Origin: Dehalococcoidia bacterium UBA5748
Lineage (GTDB): Bacteria > Chloroflexota > Dehalococcoidia > Dehalococcoidales > UBA5627
Direction of reading: 5' to 3'
DNA length: 15,538 nt
Assembly (NCBI GenBank): GCA_002419135.1
Contig: DIFM01000046.1
Location: 1 to 15,538, forward strand
Shown: piece after piece, positions 1 through 6,421 of the stretch
How the letters are laid out: the number at the start of each line of letters is the position of its first letter
Numbering within the stretch: position 1 is the stretch's first letter
Notes under the pieces: model-generated
Told to the model about the DNA's origin: nothing
Seen by the model: the letters and a program-made list of their open reading frames with translations, nothing else
The model's database searches: none
Translations under genes and position numbers: made by a program

Positions 1-839
1 GGGGATAAGACCCTAAAACGTAAAAGAAGCCGTCCGGGCGACCCTTTTATAGAAGGTTTTATCATCTCATACAGGACGCTGCATCCCGGAGTGTACAAGG
101 CTACCATTACACCTGTGTTAGAAGATGCTTGTAAAAAGAAGAGTATAAAACCGCCATCGGAATCTACAATAGCAGAGTCATTCATGACCTTAAGGAGAAA
201 GGGCGGCTGCCAAAACAAACGAGAATCAGTATTAACGGAAGAACCGGTAAGCTTCATGCAAGAAGTCCCGTTCCCAGAAGGAAAAAGACCGGAAGGAAAG
301 GATTTTATCCTAAAATGCCCGGAGAACTGGTAGAAATAGATACTGTGGATATCTTTGTAGACGGGATTAAACGCTATCTCATAACCGCTATTGACTTGCC
401 TACCGGATTTGCCTTTGCATATACCTGCAAATCAGGCTCTTCCTCCTGCACGCGTGATTTCCTGCGTAAGCTTAAAGGGGTTGCTCCCTTCAAGATATCG
501 AGAATTCAGACAGATAACGGACACGAGTTTCTCAAGCATTTCAGCAAAGAATGCCGGCAACAAGGGCCGGTACATTACTTTAACTATCCCCGTCATTCTC
601 AATCCAATGAACACCCGGAAAGATTCAATCGTACTATTCAGGAACAGTTCGCTTACCACCACACCGACTATCTCGATGAGCCGGAGGAATTTAACCGGTT
701 CCCTATGGAATACCTCATTTGGTACAATACTGAAAAAGCCCATCGCTCTATTGGCAAAATCCCCCCCTTGCGCTATTATTTGAATAATTTTATTAACCCT
801 AAAAAGTCCAATATGTTATGGACTCTTACATCTCCTTGA
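1..839 (+). pseudogene. Integrase-core (DDE) transposase, 5'-partial and frameshifted
   Basis: From base 1 an open frame (codons at 1, 4, 7...) reads through ...STIA at about 174. The continuation RVIHDLKEKG...KDFYPKMPGELVEIDT is in another frame starting near 174-177. Restoring a single A (GCA AGA GTC instead of GCAGAGTC) joins the two, so this looks like a one-base deletion. The downstream frame carries the catalytic core: D in VEIDT (base 339), D in QTDNGHEF (base 513) and E in HPERFNRT (base 618), with 34 residues between the last two, close to the D,D(35)E spacing of IS3/IS481/retroviral-type integrases. The N-terminal part has helix-turn-helix-like sequence (SESTIARVIHDLKEKG). It ends with TGA at 837-839. 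As it stands the protein cannot be made unless frameshifting occurs; a sequencing indel is the alternative. The family is not certain. Confidence 0.85.
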
Positions 840-841
840 CA
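1..841 (+). mobile_element. Right part of an insertion sequence (DDE transposase type), left end outside the window
   Basis: The segment carries a transposase reading frame that enters from the left edge and ends at 839. Two bases later the sequence CTCCTTGACA finishes at 841. Read from outside, the end starts TGTCAAGGAGATGTAAGAGTC, which has the 5'-TG...CA-3' form of many IS3/IS481-type termini. I place the right boundary at 841 by this form and by the change to unrelated leader RNA sequence just after it. The left terminal repeat and the target duplication cannot be seen, so the exact boundary and the family are inferred. Confidence 0.65.
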
Positions 842-865
842 CCTCACCCCCCAAAGCAATAAAAT
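836..865 (+). promoter_or_regulatory. Candidate hybrid promoter at the insertion sequence end
   Basis: A consensus -35 hexamer TTGACA (836-841) is followed by 18 bp and TAAAAT (860-865), which matches the -10 consensus at 5 of 6 positions. Transcription would start near 872, just upstream of the T-box leader. The -35 lies wholly inside the last six bases of the insertion sequence and the -10 lies in flanking DNA, so the promoter may have been formed or strengthened by the insertion. The sequence match is direct; activity is inferred. Confidence 0.6.
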
Positions 866-884
866 AAAGTATAAGTTAATAACT

Positions 885-1167
885 CAAAGGCCGTGAACGG
901 GATTAGTAAATCCGACAGGTAGGTTTCAGAGAGCCGGGCAAGGTGTGAGCCGGCGCCGATGGTCTGATTGAATGGACCCGGGAGCCGCAAACCGAAAGGG
1001 GGAACCGAGTAGGCTTTGCCGCAGGGGAAGCGTTAAAGTATCCCGGGATATCGGGTAAACTTGCTCCGTATCCTTATAGAGATGACCGAACGTAAATTTA
1101 TTATTCGGTTAAGAAGGGTGGTACCGCGGAAGTGACCTCCTGCCCCTTTATGGCAGGAGGTTTTTTT
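885..1167 (+). promoter_or_regulatory. T-box riboswitch leader, likely tryptophan (UGG) specifier
   Basis: The canonical T-box sequence AGGGTGGTACCGCGG lies at 1115-1129, directly upstream of an intrinsic terminator. Upstream elements fit Stem I: AGTA (904-907) on the 5' side of the specifier loop, AGAGAGCCGG (929-938), GGTGTGAGCCGG in the apical region, and GATTGAATGGACCCGGGAG on the 3' side. In that last segment GAA is followed by TGG (973-975), the usual specifier position, so the codon read is UGG for Trp. T-box leaders bind uncharged tRNA, which stabilises the antiterminator and lets transcription continue. A Trp specifier agrees with the downstream trpXYZ-type genes. Neighbouring readings (ATG, GAC) are possible but fit neither the GAA position nor the genes. 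The T-box itself is very secure; the 5' boundary is approximate. Confidence 0.95.
1136..1167 (+). terminator. Intrinsic terminator of the T-box leader
   Basis: CCTCCTGCC (1136-1144) pairs with GGCAGGAGG (1152-1160) in a 9-bp perfect stem with a 7-base loop, followed by seven T (1161-1167). This is the expected attenuator hairpin, mutually exclusive with the T-box antiterminator. Confidence 0.95.
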
Positions 1168-1188
1168 ATTTCCGAAAAGGAGGATAAG

Positions 1189-1227
1189 ATGTTTAAATTA
1201 ACAGGGATATGGCCCGGCGGGGCCTGA
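1189..1227 (+). other. Mini-ORF with strong ribosome binding site just after the T-box
   Basis: AAAAGGAGGATAAG precedes ATG at 1189, and the frame reads MFKLTGIWPGGA before TGA at 1225-1227. It contains one Trp codon and ends in a small GC hairpin (GGCCC/GGGCC). It sits where the first structural gene of a T-box operon would normally begin. It may be the stump of a lost gene, a leader peptide, or a chance ORF. Nothing shows that it is translated beyond the ribosome binding site. Confidence 0.3.
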
Positions 1228-1274
1228 ATTATTAAAAATAAAAATGCAAAAATGTTGTTCGACGCCGCTATAGA

Positions 1275-1358
1275 TTCGACAAGCTCACCACGAGCGGCTC
1301 AGCTGATTTAGCTCCGTTCGTCCAGAGCTTGTCGAAGGATAAACAAAGGAGCTAAATC
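1275..1358. repeat. Interleaved inverted repeats (intergenic repeat element)
   Basis: TTCGACAAGCTC (1275-1286) is perfectly complementary to GAGCTTGTCGAA (1325-1336), extended imperfectly by CGAGCGG and CCGTTCG. A second pair, GATTTAGCTCC (1305-1315) and GGAGCTAAATC (1348-1358), is also perfect. The arms alternate A-B-A'-B', so the two hairpins exclude each other or form a pseudoknot. The first pair resembles widespread REP-like intergenic repeats (recalled, not searched). Confidence 0.7.
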
Positions 1359-1507
1359 ACAACCATACTATAAAAACTTTAAATAATTTCAGTTATAAAT
1401 AAAGCAGGGTTGGTGTTATAATTTTACATATTTTATCGGCAGAGAATGCTAAATTCGGATTGTAATCACCGGCCCGCTTGAAAATTAAAAAAAGAAGGAG
1501 AACCCAA

Positions 1508-2464
1508 TTGAAAAGAATATTTATTGTATTAATCGCATCTTTAATGGTGCTTGTTCTTCTGCCGGGATGCAGTCCGCGGGCAGAATATGTAGTCGGCATC
1601 GGGCAGTTCGGCCCGCATGCTTCACTGGATAACTGCCGCGAAGGTTTTATCGCCGGGCTGGCCGAAGAAGGAATCGTCGAGGGCGAGAACCTCACTATCG
1701 ATTACCAGGACGCCAATTTCGACGGCGGAACCTCAAATTTAATTGCCGAAGCGTTCGTTTCCAGCAAGGTGGATTTGATTTGCGGCATAGCCACCCCGAT
1801 GGCGCAGGCAGCTTATAATGCCGCCGAAGGCAAGATTCCCGTCATCTTTACCGCCGTTACCGACCCGGTTATGGCCGGAATCACCGAGGGCAACATCACC
1901 GGAACCAGCGATATGCTACCGGTTGAGGCGCAATTGAAGCTTATCCGCGCCCTGATGCCGGACGCCACTAAAATCGGTATTATGTACACCACCAGCGAAG
2001 TTAATTCCGAATCTGCCATCGCTGTATATGAAGACCTTGCCGATGACTACGGTTTCGAAATTATAACTACCGGCATCAGCGTCTCGGCCGACATACCGCT
2101 GGCCATCAATGGTCTGCTGGCAAAAGTGGATTGCATCACTAACCTGACCGATAATACCGTTGTCGGCTCTCTGCCCATCATTCTGGAAGCGGCAAAGGCA
2201 AAGGGCATTCCGGTATTCGGTAGCGAAATCGAGCAGGTAAAAATTGGATGTGTCGCCTCTGAAGGGCTTGAGTACTATGAGCTGGGTAAGCAAACCGGCA
2301 AAATGGCCGCTAAAGTGTTAAAGGGGGAAGCGGAGGCTTCCGATATCCCCTATGAGATTATCAGCGAGAGCTTTTTATATATCAATACTACGATTATGGA
2401 AGAGCTTGGGCTGACTCTGCCTGCCTCGCTGGCGGACAGGGCTGAAGATGTAGCCAATAACTAA
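1508..2464 (+). CDS. trpX: TrpX-type ABC transporter substrate-binding lipoprotein
   Basis: Predicted tryptophan-binding lipoprotein that delivers substrate to the membrane components encoded next. The start is TTG at 1508: AGAAGGAG (1493-1500) is well spaced and the following residues form a lipoprotein signal peptide (MKRIF, hydrophobic stretch, lipobox LLPGC with the lipidated Cys at residue 21). An in-frame TTG at 1478 lacks a ribosome binding site and would spoil the signal. The mature part has the ABC_sub_bind fold signature (VGIGQFGPHASLDNCREGF, then VDLICGIATPMAQAAYNA and IPVIFTAVTDPV), typical of COG2984/PF04392 proteins. The length of 318 residues is normal. Family members are known for several substrates; tryptophan is inferred from the UGG T-box upstream and the trpXYZ gene order. 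Confidence 0.85.
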   Translation: MKRIFIVLIASLMVLVLLPGCSPRAEYVVGIGQFGPHASLDNCREGFIAGLAEEGIVEGENLTIDYQDANFDGGTSNLIAEAFVSSKVDLICGIATPMAQAAYNAAEGKIPVIFTAVTDPVMAGITEGNITGTSDMLPVEAQLKLIRALMPDATKIGIMYTTSEVNSESAIAVYEDLADDYGFEIITTGISVSADIPLAINGLLAKVDCITNLTDNTVVGSLPIILEAAKAKGIPVFGSEIEQVKIGCVASEGLEYYELGKQTGKMAAKVLKGEAEASDIPYEIISESFLYINTTIMEELGLTLPASLADRAEDVANN

Positions 2465-2500
2465 ATAACAACCCATAAATATTTAAAGAAATTTAAATGG

Positions 2501-2534
2501 ACTTGTGGGTTGCAGTATACTGCGACCCACAAGT
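2501..2534. repeat. 34-bp near-perfect palindrome between trpX and trpY
   Basis: The arms 2501-2517 (ACTTGTGGGTTGCAGTA) and 2518-2534 are complementary at 16 of 17 positions, and the single mismatch becomes a U-G pair in RNA, giving a very stable hairpin. No T-run follows (CTTTAC), so a simple intrinsic terminator is unlikely. It may stabilise the trpX mRNA 3' end and set the high binding-protein to permease ratio usual in ABC importers, or it may be a protein-binding site. Confidence 0.8.
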
Positions 2535-2565
2535 CTTTACACAGTTTATTTATCGAGGTGCCGTA

Positions 2566-3450
2566 TTGGATTTAGTAATCAGTATATTCGAACAGGGCTT
2601 GATATTCGCCATCATTGCGATGGGCGTCTATATCACCTATAAAATACTGGATTTCCCCGACTTAAGCGTTGACGGGACATATCCGCTGGGTGCCGCCATT
2701 ACTGCCACCATGATAGCATCGGGAATAAATCCGCTGCTTGCCATGCTGGCTGCGATTGTTGCAGGGGCAACTGCCGGGCTTGTTACAGGGTTAATACACG
2801 TAAAATTAAGGGTGCGCGACCTGCTCTCCGGCATCATCACCATGACAGCACTGTATTCCATCAACCTGCACATTGCCGGGAAAGCCAACCTGCCGATATT
2901 CAATACCACCACCATTTTCAACAACGGCATCGTCAATACCATTTTCCCCGATTTTCTCGAACCATATAAGACGCTGATTATCATCTTTATCGTCGCCCTG
3001 CTGACAAAACTTCTGCTGGACTGGTACTTAAAGACCAAATCGGGCTACCTGCTGCGCGCCGTGGGAGATAATTCGGCGGTGGTAACATCGCTTGCCAGCG
3101 ACAAGGGCACCATCAAAATCATCGGGCTGATGATATCCAACGGATTGGTGGCTCTGGCCGGCAGCGTTATGTGCCAGCAGCAGCGCTTCTTCGAGGTACA
3201 GATGGGCATCGGAACCATCGTCATCGGGCTGGCATCGGTTATTATAGGTGTAACTCTGTTTAGAAAGCTGCAGATGGTTAAACCGACTACCGCAGTAACC
3301 GTCGGCAGTATTCTCTACAAAGCCTGTGTGGCGCTTGCTATTACCTACGGGCTTTCCGCCACCGATATGAAACTGGTAACAGCAGCGCTGTTCCTGATAA
3401 TATTGGTCATCGCTATGGAGCGACGCTCAAGGAGGAAGAAAATTGCTTAG
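2566..3450 (+). CDS. trpY: TrpY-type ABC transporter permease
   Basis: Integral membrane subunit of the predicted tryptophan importer. I place the start at TTG 2566 because GAGGTG (2555-2560) lies five bases upstream and the protein then begins MDLVISIFEQGLIFAIIAMG, the usual N-terminus of this family. The in-frame ATG at 2497 would read through the palindrome and lacks a ribosome binding site. The 294-residue product has many hydrophobic helices, a conserved early segment YKILDFPDLSVDGTYPLG, and the cytoplasmic segment TKSGYLLRAVGDN expected for the coupling helix of BPD_transp_2 permeases (COG4120). It ends with a basic tail (ERRSRRKKIA) and overlaps the next gene by 8 bases, indicating translational coupling. 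Family assignment is firm; the substrate is inferred. Confidence 0.85.
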   Translation: MDLVISIFEQGLIFAIIAMGVYITYKILDFPDLSVDGTYPLGAAITATMIASGINPLLAMLAAIVAGATAGLVTGLIHVKLRVRDLLSGIITMTALYSINLHIAGKANLPIFNTTTIFNNGIVNTIFPDFLEPYKTLIIIFIVALLTKLLLDWYLKTKSGYLLRAVGDNSAVVTSLASDKGTIKIIGLMISNGLVALAGSVMCQQQRFFEVQMGIGTIVIGLASVIIGVTLFRKLQMVKPTTAVTVGSILYKACVALAITYGLSATDMKLVTAALFLIILVIAMERRSRRKKIA

Positions 3451-4216
3451 TCTGGAGCATATCTCTAAAACCTATAATCGCGGAACCATCAACGAAACCC
3501 GTATTTTCGACGATTTCAACCTGACGGTAGAGGACGGCGAATTCGTATCGGTAGTCGGTTCCAACGGAAGCGGCAAGACCTCGCTCCTGAATATCATCTG
3601 CGGAACTATCGATGTGGATTCGGGAAGCATTTTTATTAACGGAGAAGATATCACGCGCATCGACGACTTCAAGCGCTACCGTAAAATAGGGCGTGTATAT
3701 CAAAACCCCGCCATGGGCACATGCTCGGAGATGACTATTCTGGAAAATCTGTCTATGGCAGACAACAAGGGCAAGCCCTTCAATCTCACTGCCGGAACGG
3801 ATAAGAGACGTATCGATTTTTACCGGGAGAACCTGCGGCAATTGGGTTTAGGACTCGAAGACAAGCTGAATGTAACCGTAGGTTCGCTTTCGGGCGGTCA
3901 GCGCCAGGCGATGGCATTGCTTATGTCTACAATGACGCCGATAGAATTTCTAATTCTGGACGAACATACCGCCGCGCTGGACCCCAAGACCGCCGAGACC
4001 ATCATGGAACTGACCGACCGACTGGTACGCAACAAAGGGGTTACCACCATCATGGTAACGCATAACCTGCGCTTTGCCACCGGATACGGCACCCGCCTGA
4101 TTATGATGCATGAGGGAAAGGTAATTCTCGATAATAAGGGCGATGACAAATGCAAAACCAGCATCGAGGAACTGCTGGGCATTTTTAACCGCATCAGCAT
4201 AGAATGCGGTAATTGA
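3443..4216 (+). CDS. trpZ: TrpZ-type ABC transporter ATP-binding protein
   Basis: The ATPase that powers the predicted tryptophan importer on the cytoplasmic face. It starts at TTG 3443, preceded by AAGGAGG (3430-3436) inside the end of trpY. All ABC motifs are present in the 257-residue protein: Walker A GSNGSGKT (39-46), Q-loop Q87, signature LSGGQ (149-153), Walker B LILDE (D173, E174), D-loop ALD (178-180) and switch H207 in VTHN. The sequence after Walker B is HTAALDP, with His where many ABC ATPases have Pro; I recall this as usual for COG1101-type partners of this transporter. It is the last gene of the operon. After its stop at 4216 there is only a weak GTAAAG/CTTTAC hairpin and no convincing terminator. 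Confidence 0.88.
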   Translation: MLSLEHISKTYNRGTINETRIFDDFNLTVEDGEFVSVVGSNGSGKTSLLNIICGTIDVDSGSIFINGEDITRIDDFKRYRKIGRVYQNPAMGTCSEMTILENLSMADNKGKPFNLTAGTDKRRIDFYRENLRQLGLGLEDKLNVTVGSLSGGQRQAMALLMSTMTPIEFLILDEHTAALDPKTAETIMELTDRLVRNKGVTTIMVTHNLRFATGYGTRLIMMHEGKVILDNKGDDKCKTSIEELLGIFNRISIECGN

Positions 4217-4282
4217 TACTGTAAAGAAGATGTAACAACTGCTACTCGGACCTTTACGTTGGGCAAGAATAAGAAATGATAA

Positions 4283-4821
4283 CTACACCTTTGCAGCCAT
4301 TTCCTTCGCCCAGTTGCGGATTATTTCCCAGTCACGGGTGTCGTAGCGCCCCGGACTTACTTCTTTAAAACCGGCTTCTTCGATTTTTATCTTAAACGGC
4401 GACATTGTTTTTCGGAAGATAAAAGACATCTTGTTAAAATCCCAGACACCACCGAATATACCCATAGATACAGGATTTAGACCATATATAATAGCTTTAT
4501 CTTCCAGATACTGCTTCTTTATCTTTTCCAACTCTTCGTTATTTTTATCGTACTCAAACATTGCCTTTGCGGCGGATGATACGAAAGCTCTCTTTTATAC
4601 TTCCTTAAGAAATTCTCCGCTGCGCCGGTCCATTTCCCCATCTGCATACCACTGCCAACGATTACCATATCGTAACCCGAAACATCTTTGGTCTTTTCTT
4701 TGCCAGAGTTAATAACAGTGGTATCCAGACCTGACTCACCAAGCACGTTGGCTATTTCTTCCGATGTGCTTTCGGTAGCTCCGTAACGCGTTCCGTAAAC
4801 AATCAAAACCTTTTTAGACAT
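4283..4821 (-). pseudogene. Flavodoxin-domain protein (HemG-like), disrupted
   Basis: The upstream part (ATG at 4821, ribosome binding site AAAGGAG) reads MSKKVLIVYGTRYGATESTS, the FMN-phosphate-binding motif of flavodoxins, then VSGYDMVIVGSGMQMGKWTG. After KYKREL (near 4590) the frame runs into unrelated sequence. Another frame carries the rest: AFVSSAAKAMFEYDKN...GIFGGVWDFNKMSFIFRKT...DTRDWEIIRNWAKEMAAKV, ending with TAG at 4283. Relatives usually have several more residues between these parts (about KKVAL), so a short deletion that also shifts the frame is more likely than a single-base error; this comparison is from memory. The intact protein would be a roughly 180-residue flavodoxin similar to the oxygen-independent protoporphyrinogen oxidase family. 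It lies 38 bases behind the DUF6629 gene and was probably co-transcribed with it. Confidence 0.85.
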
Positions 4822-4859
4822 CCTTTTCTCCTTTTTTCAGAGTGGCGAACTAAAAAGAC

Positions 4860-5510
4860 TTATCCGACAGATTTGGTTTTGACTCCGCTAAGTATCCAGT
4901 AAATTATGATGCTTATGATTGCCGCAAAGAAACACCACACAGATGTCAGATACTGGGAGAAGAAGACTCCCGTTACGATACATGATATGGCAATCATTAT
5001 GCCGAATACCCACATCCGTCTGACGGACGAAACGAAAAACGGCGAAATGGTTGTGATTAAGTAGAACACGAAAGCGATGCTCATAAGCGTTTGGGGAATA
5101 TAATAAACATATTCTATGTGAAAACTGTTTATACGGGGAAAGATATCATAATATGTCAGGCAAAAAGCATAAAAGGCAGCCAATACACTGCCGATAATCA
5201 GTAAACCGGTAAGGATTTGCTTGCGGCGCTTTACTTCTTCCATCAAGCGGACAGATAAAGGCACCATTACCGGCCAGATTACCAGAGCCGTAGCCAGAAA
5301 GATATATGTGGCGGCATCCTGCAAAACAGGGTATTTAGCGGAACCGAGTGTAACCCAGAGCACTCCCTCGGCAACTTGCTGGAACCCGAAAAAAAACGGA
5401 ATCACGGCAAAAAACCTTTGCGAGGGTTTCACCACTTTGGTTTGCGCCGCCACCCCGACAGCGGATATTATCGCCCCGCCGGCAAAGCTGGCTCCGGCTG
5501 AAAAACACAT
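4860..5510 (-). CDS. DUF6629-type polytopic membrane protein
   Basis: A 216-residue membrane protein of unknown function. The start is ATG at 5510, giving MCFSAGASFAGG, the hallmark N-terminus (MCFSA.ASF) of this family, with GGGAGG six bases upstream. A longer in-frame start at 5531 lacks support. About seven hydrophobic segments are visible, separated by short basic loops such as RLMEEVKRRKQ. The segment PFFFGFQQVAEGVLW near residues 43-57 is typical of the family as I recall it. The gene has its own promoter (5553-5581) and is followed by the broken flavodoxin gene. No enzymatic motif is seen, and no function should be assigned. Confidence 0.75.
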   Translation of the reverse strand: MCFSAGASFAGGAIISAVGVAAQTKVVKPSQRFFAVIPFFFGFQQVAEGVLWVTLGSAKYPVLQDAATYIFLATALVIWPVMVPLSVRLMEEVKRRKQILTGLLIIGSVLAAFYAFCLTYYDIFPRINSFHIEYVYYIPQTLMSIAFVFYLITTISPFFVSSVRRMWVFGIMIAISCIVTGVFFSQYLTSVWCFFAAIISIIIYWILSGVKTKSVG

Positions 5511-5552
5511 ATGCGCCTCCCTTTGTAGCAAGGTAAAGTATTTCTTGGGATG

Positions 5553-5581
5553 ATTATAATATCGCAGTGATGAGATGTCTA
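5553..5581 (-). promoter_or_regulatory. Sigma70-type promoter of the DUF6629 gene
   Basis: On the minus strand TAGACA (complement of 5576-5581, 5 of 6 consensus) is separated by exactly 17 bp from a perfect TATAAT (complement of 5553-5558). The predicted start near 5546 leaves a leader of about 36 bases before the ATG at 5510. Confidence 0.7.
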
Positions 5582-5643
5582 TAGTCCTGCTTGACCGGCA
5601 ATGATATACTATTAGTTACGCCAAATAAAGCAGAGGCTGATTG

Positions 5644-6363
5644 ATGATAAAAAGAAATAGTAGCCTTTTATGTATCATTTTATTGATACTGACTACTTTT
5701 ACAGGTGCAAACATATGCCTTGCCAATGCCGCAGAGCCCCCCTCGATAATCATAATCGTTCCGAATGCTCCCCAAGACCTTGAGATAAGTATCGATAATA
5801 TGCAAGCCAGTAGAACGGAGAAGGCTTTTGAAAGCTACTTCTCTTTCTATTCATATTCTTTTCAGGCCGTGGAATATACTTTAACAGTTACCGACGGAAG
5901 CGATGTCTTCGAAATTGAGCTCGATAGCCCACTGAAAGAATACAACAATATCTATACACTGGACCTTGATAAGCGGGTACTTAGCGAGGGGGAATCACCT
6001 TCAAGGGATATTTTACTGATAACGATAAGAATAGCCTTAACGCTGCTGCTGGAAGCCTTGGTGTTTTTCCTTTTCGGATACCGGCAAAAGATTTCCTGGA
6101 TTATTTTCCTGACAGTTAACCTGGTTACCCAGGGAGTATTGTTTATCTGGCTGAACAGTCTTTATACAAGCCCCTTAAGCGGGGATTTCTATATCATACT
6201 TACGATGATATTTGCCGAAATACTGATATTTATCGTTGAAATGACGGTGTTTTTAATCTTTATAAAAGAGCATCGCCGGCTGCGTACGGCAGGATATGTT
6301 GTTGTAGCGAATTTATTAAGCCTGATTTTAGGCGGATATCTGATTACGGTTTTGCCCATATAA
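5644..6363 (+). CDS. Unrecognised exported membrane protein
   Basis: A 239-residue protein that I cannot assign. The start is ATG at 5644 (AGAGG seven bases upstream); TTG at 5641 is possible but too close to the ribosome binding site. The N-terminus is a signal peptide (KRN, hydrophobic core, LANAAEPP at about residues 27-34). A soluble outer part of about 90 residues follows with an alternating hydrophobic, beta-like pattern (SIIIIVPNAPQDLEISIDN... AVEYTLTVTDGSDVFEIELD). The second half has four hydrophobic helices separated by short loops (FGYRQK, NSLYTSPLSGD, KEHRRLRT). The layout, an extracellular beta domain plus four helices, suggests a sensor or envelope protein, but there is no catalytic motif. 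It is transcribed divergently from the DUF6629 gene; no convincing promoter was found. Confidence 0.7.
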   Translation: MIKRNSSLLCIILLILTTFTGANICLANAAEPPSIIIIVPNAPQDLEISIDNMQASRTEKAFESYFSFYSYSFQAVEYTLTVTDGSDVFEIELDSPLKEYNNIYTLDLDKRVLSEGESPSRDILLITIRIALTLLLEALVFFLFGYRQKISWIIFLTVNLVTQGVLFIWLNSLYTSPLSGDFYIILTMIFAEILIFIVEMTVFLIFIKEHRRLRTAGYVVVANLLSLILGGYLITVLPI

Positions 6364-6421
6364 TGGTAAAATGGTTTTAATAATTAACTGCAATTGAAGT
6401 TAACTTGCGTGGAGGTGAAAA

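Larger units (their letters stand above)
1168..1507. other. Long gap between T-box terminator and first operon gene
   Basis: This 340-bp stretch holds a strong ribosome binding site with a 12-codon ORF (1189-1227), interleaved inverted repeats (1275-1358), an isolated TATAAT (1417-1422) without a good -35, and the ribosome binding site AGAAGGAG of trpX (1493-1500). I see no RNA gene or other coding region. T-box leaders usually sit close to their gene, so the gap suggests an insertion or loss of a gene. Confidence 0.6.

Noticed and set aside
432..743. Open frame on the minus strand inside the transposase region
   Set aside because: It lies antisense to a clear DDE core, has no ribosome binding site and no family pattern; it is a shadow frame.
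1916..2293. Minus-strand open frame inside trpX
   Set aside because: It is antisense to a well supported binding-protein gene and shows no coding signs of its own.
4217..4282. Terminator after trpZ from the GTAAAG/CTTTAC pair
   Set aside because: A six-base stem with a loop of about 25 bases and no T-run is too weak to call.
5591..5610. TTGACC followed by TATACT as a promoter for the gene at 5644
   Set aside because: The spacer is only 8 bp, far from the 16-18 bp needed.
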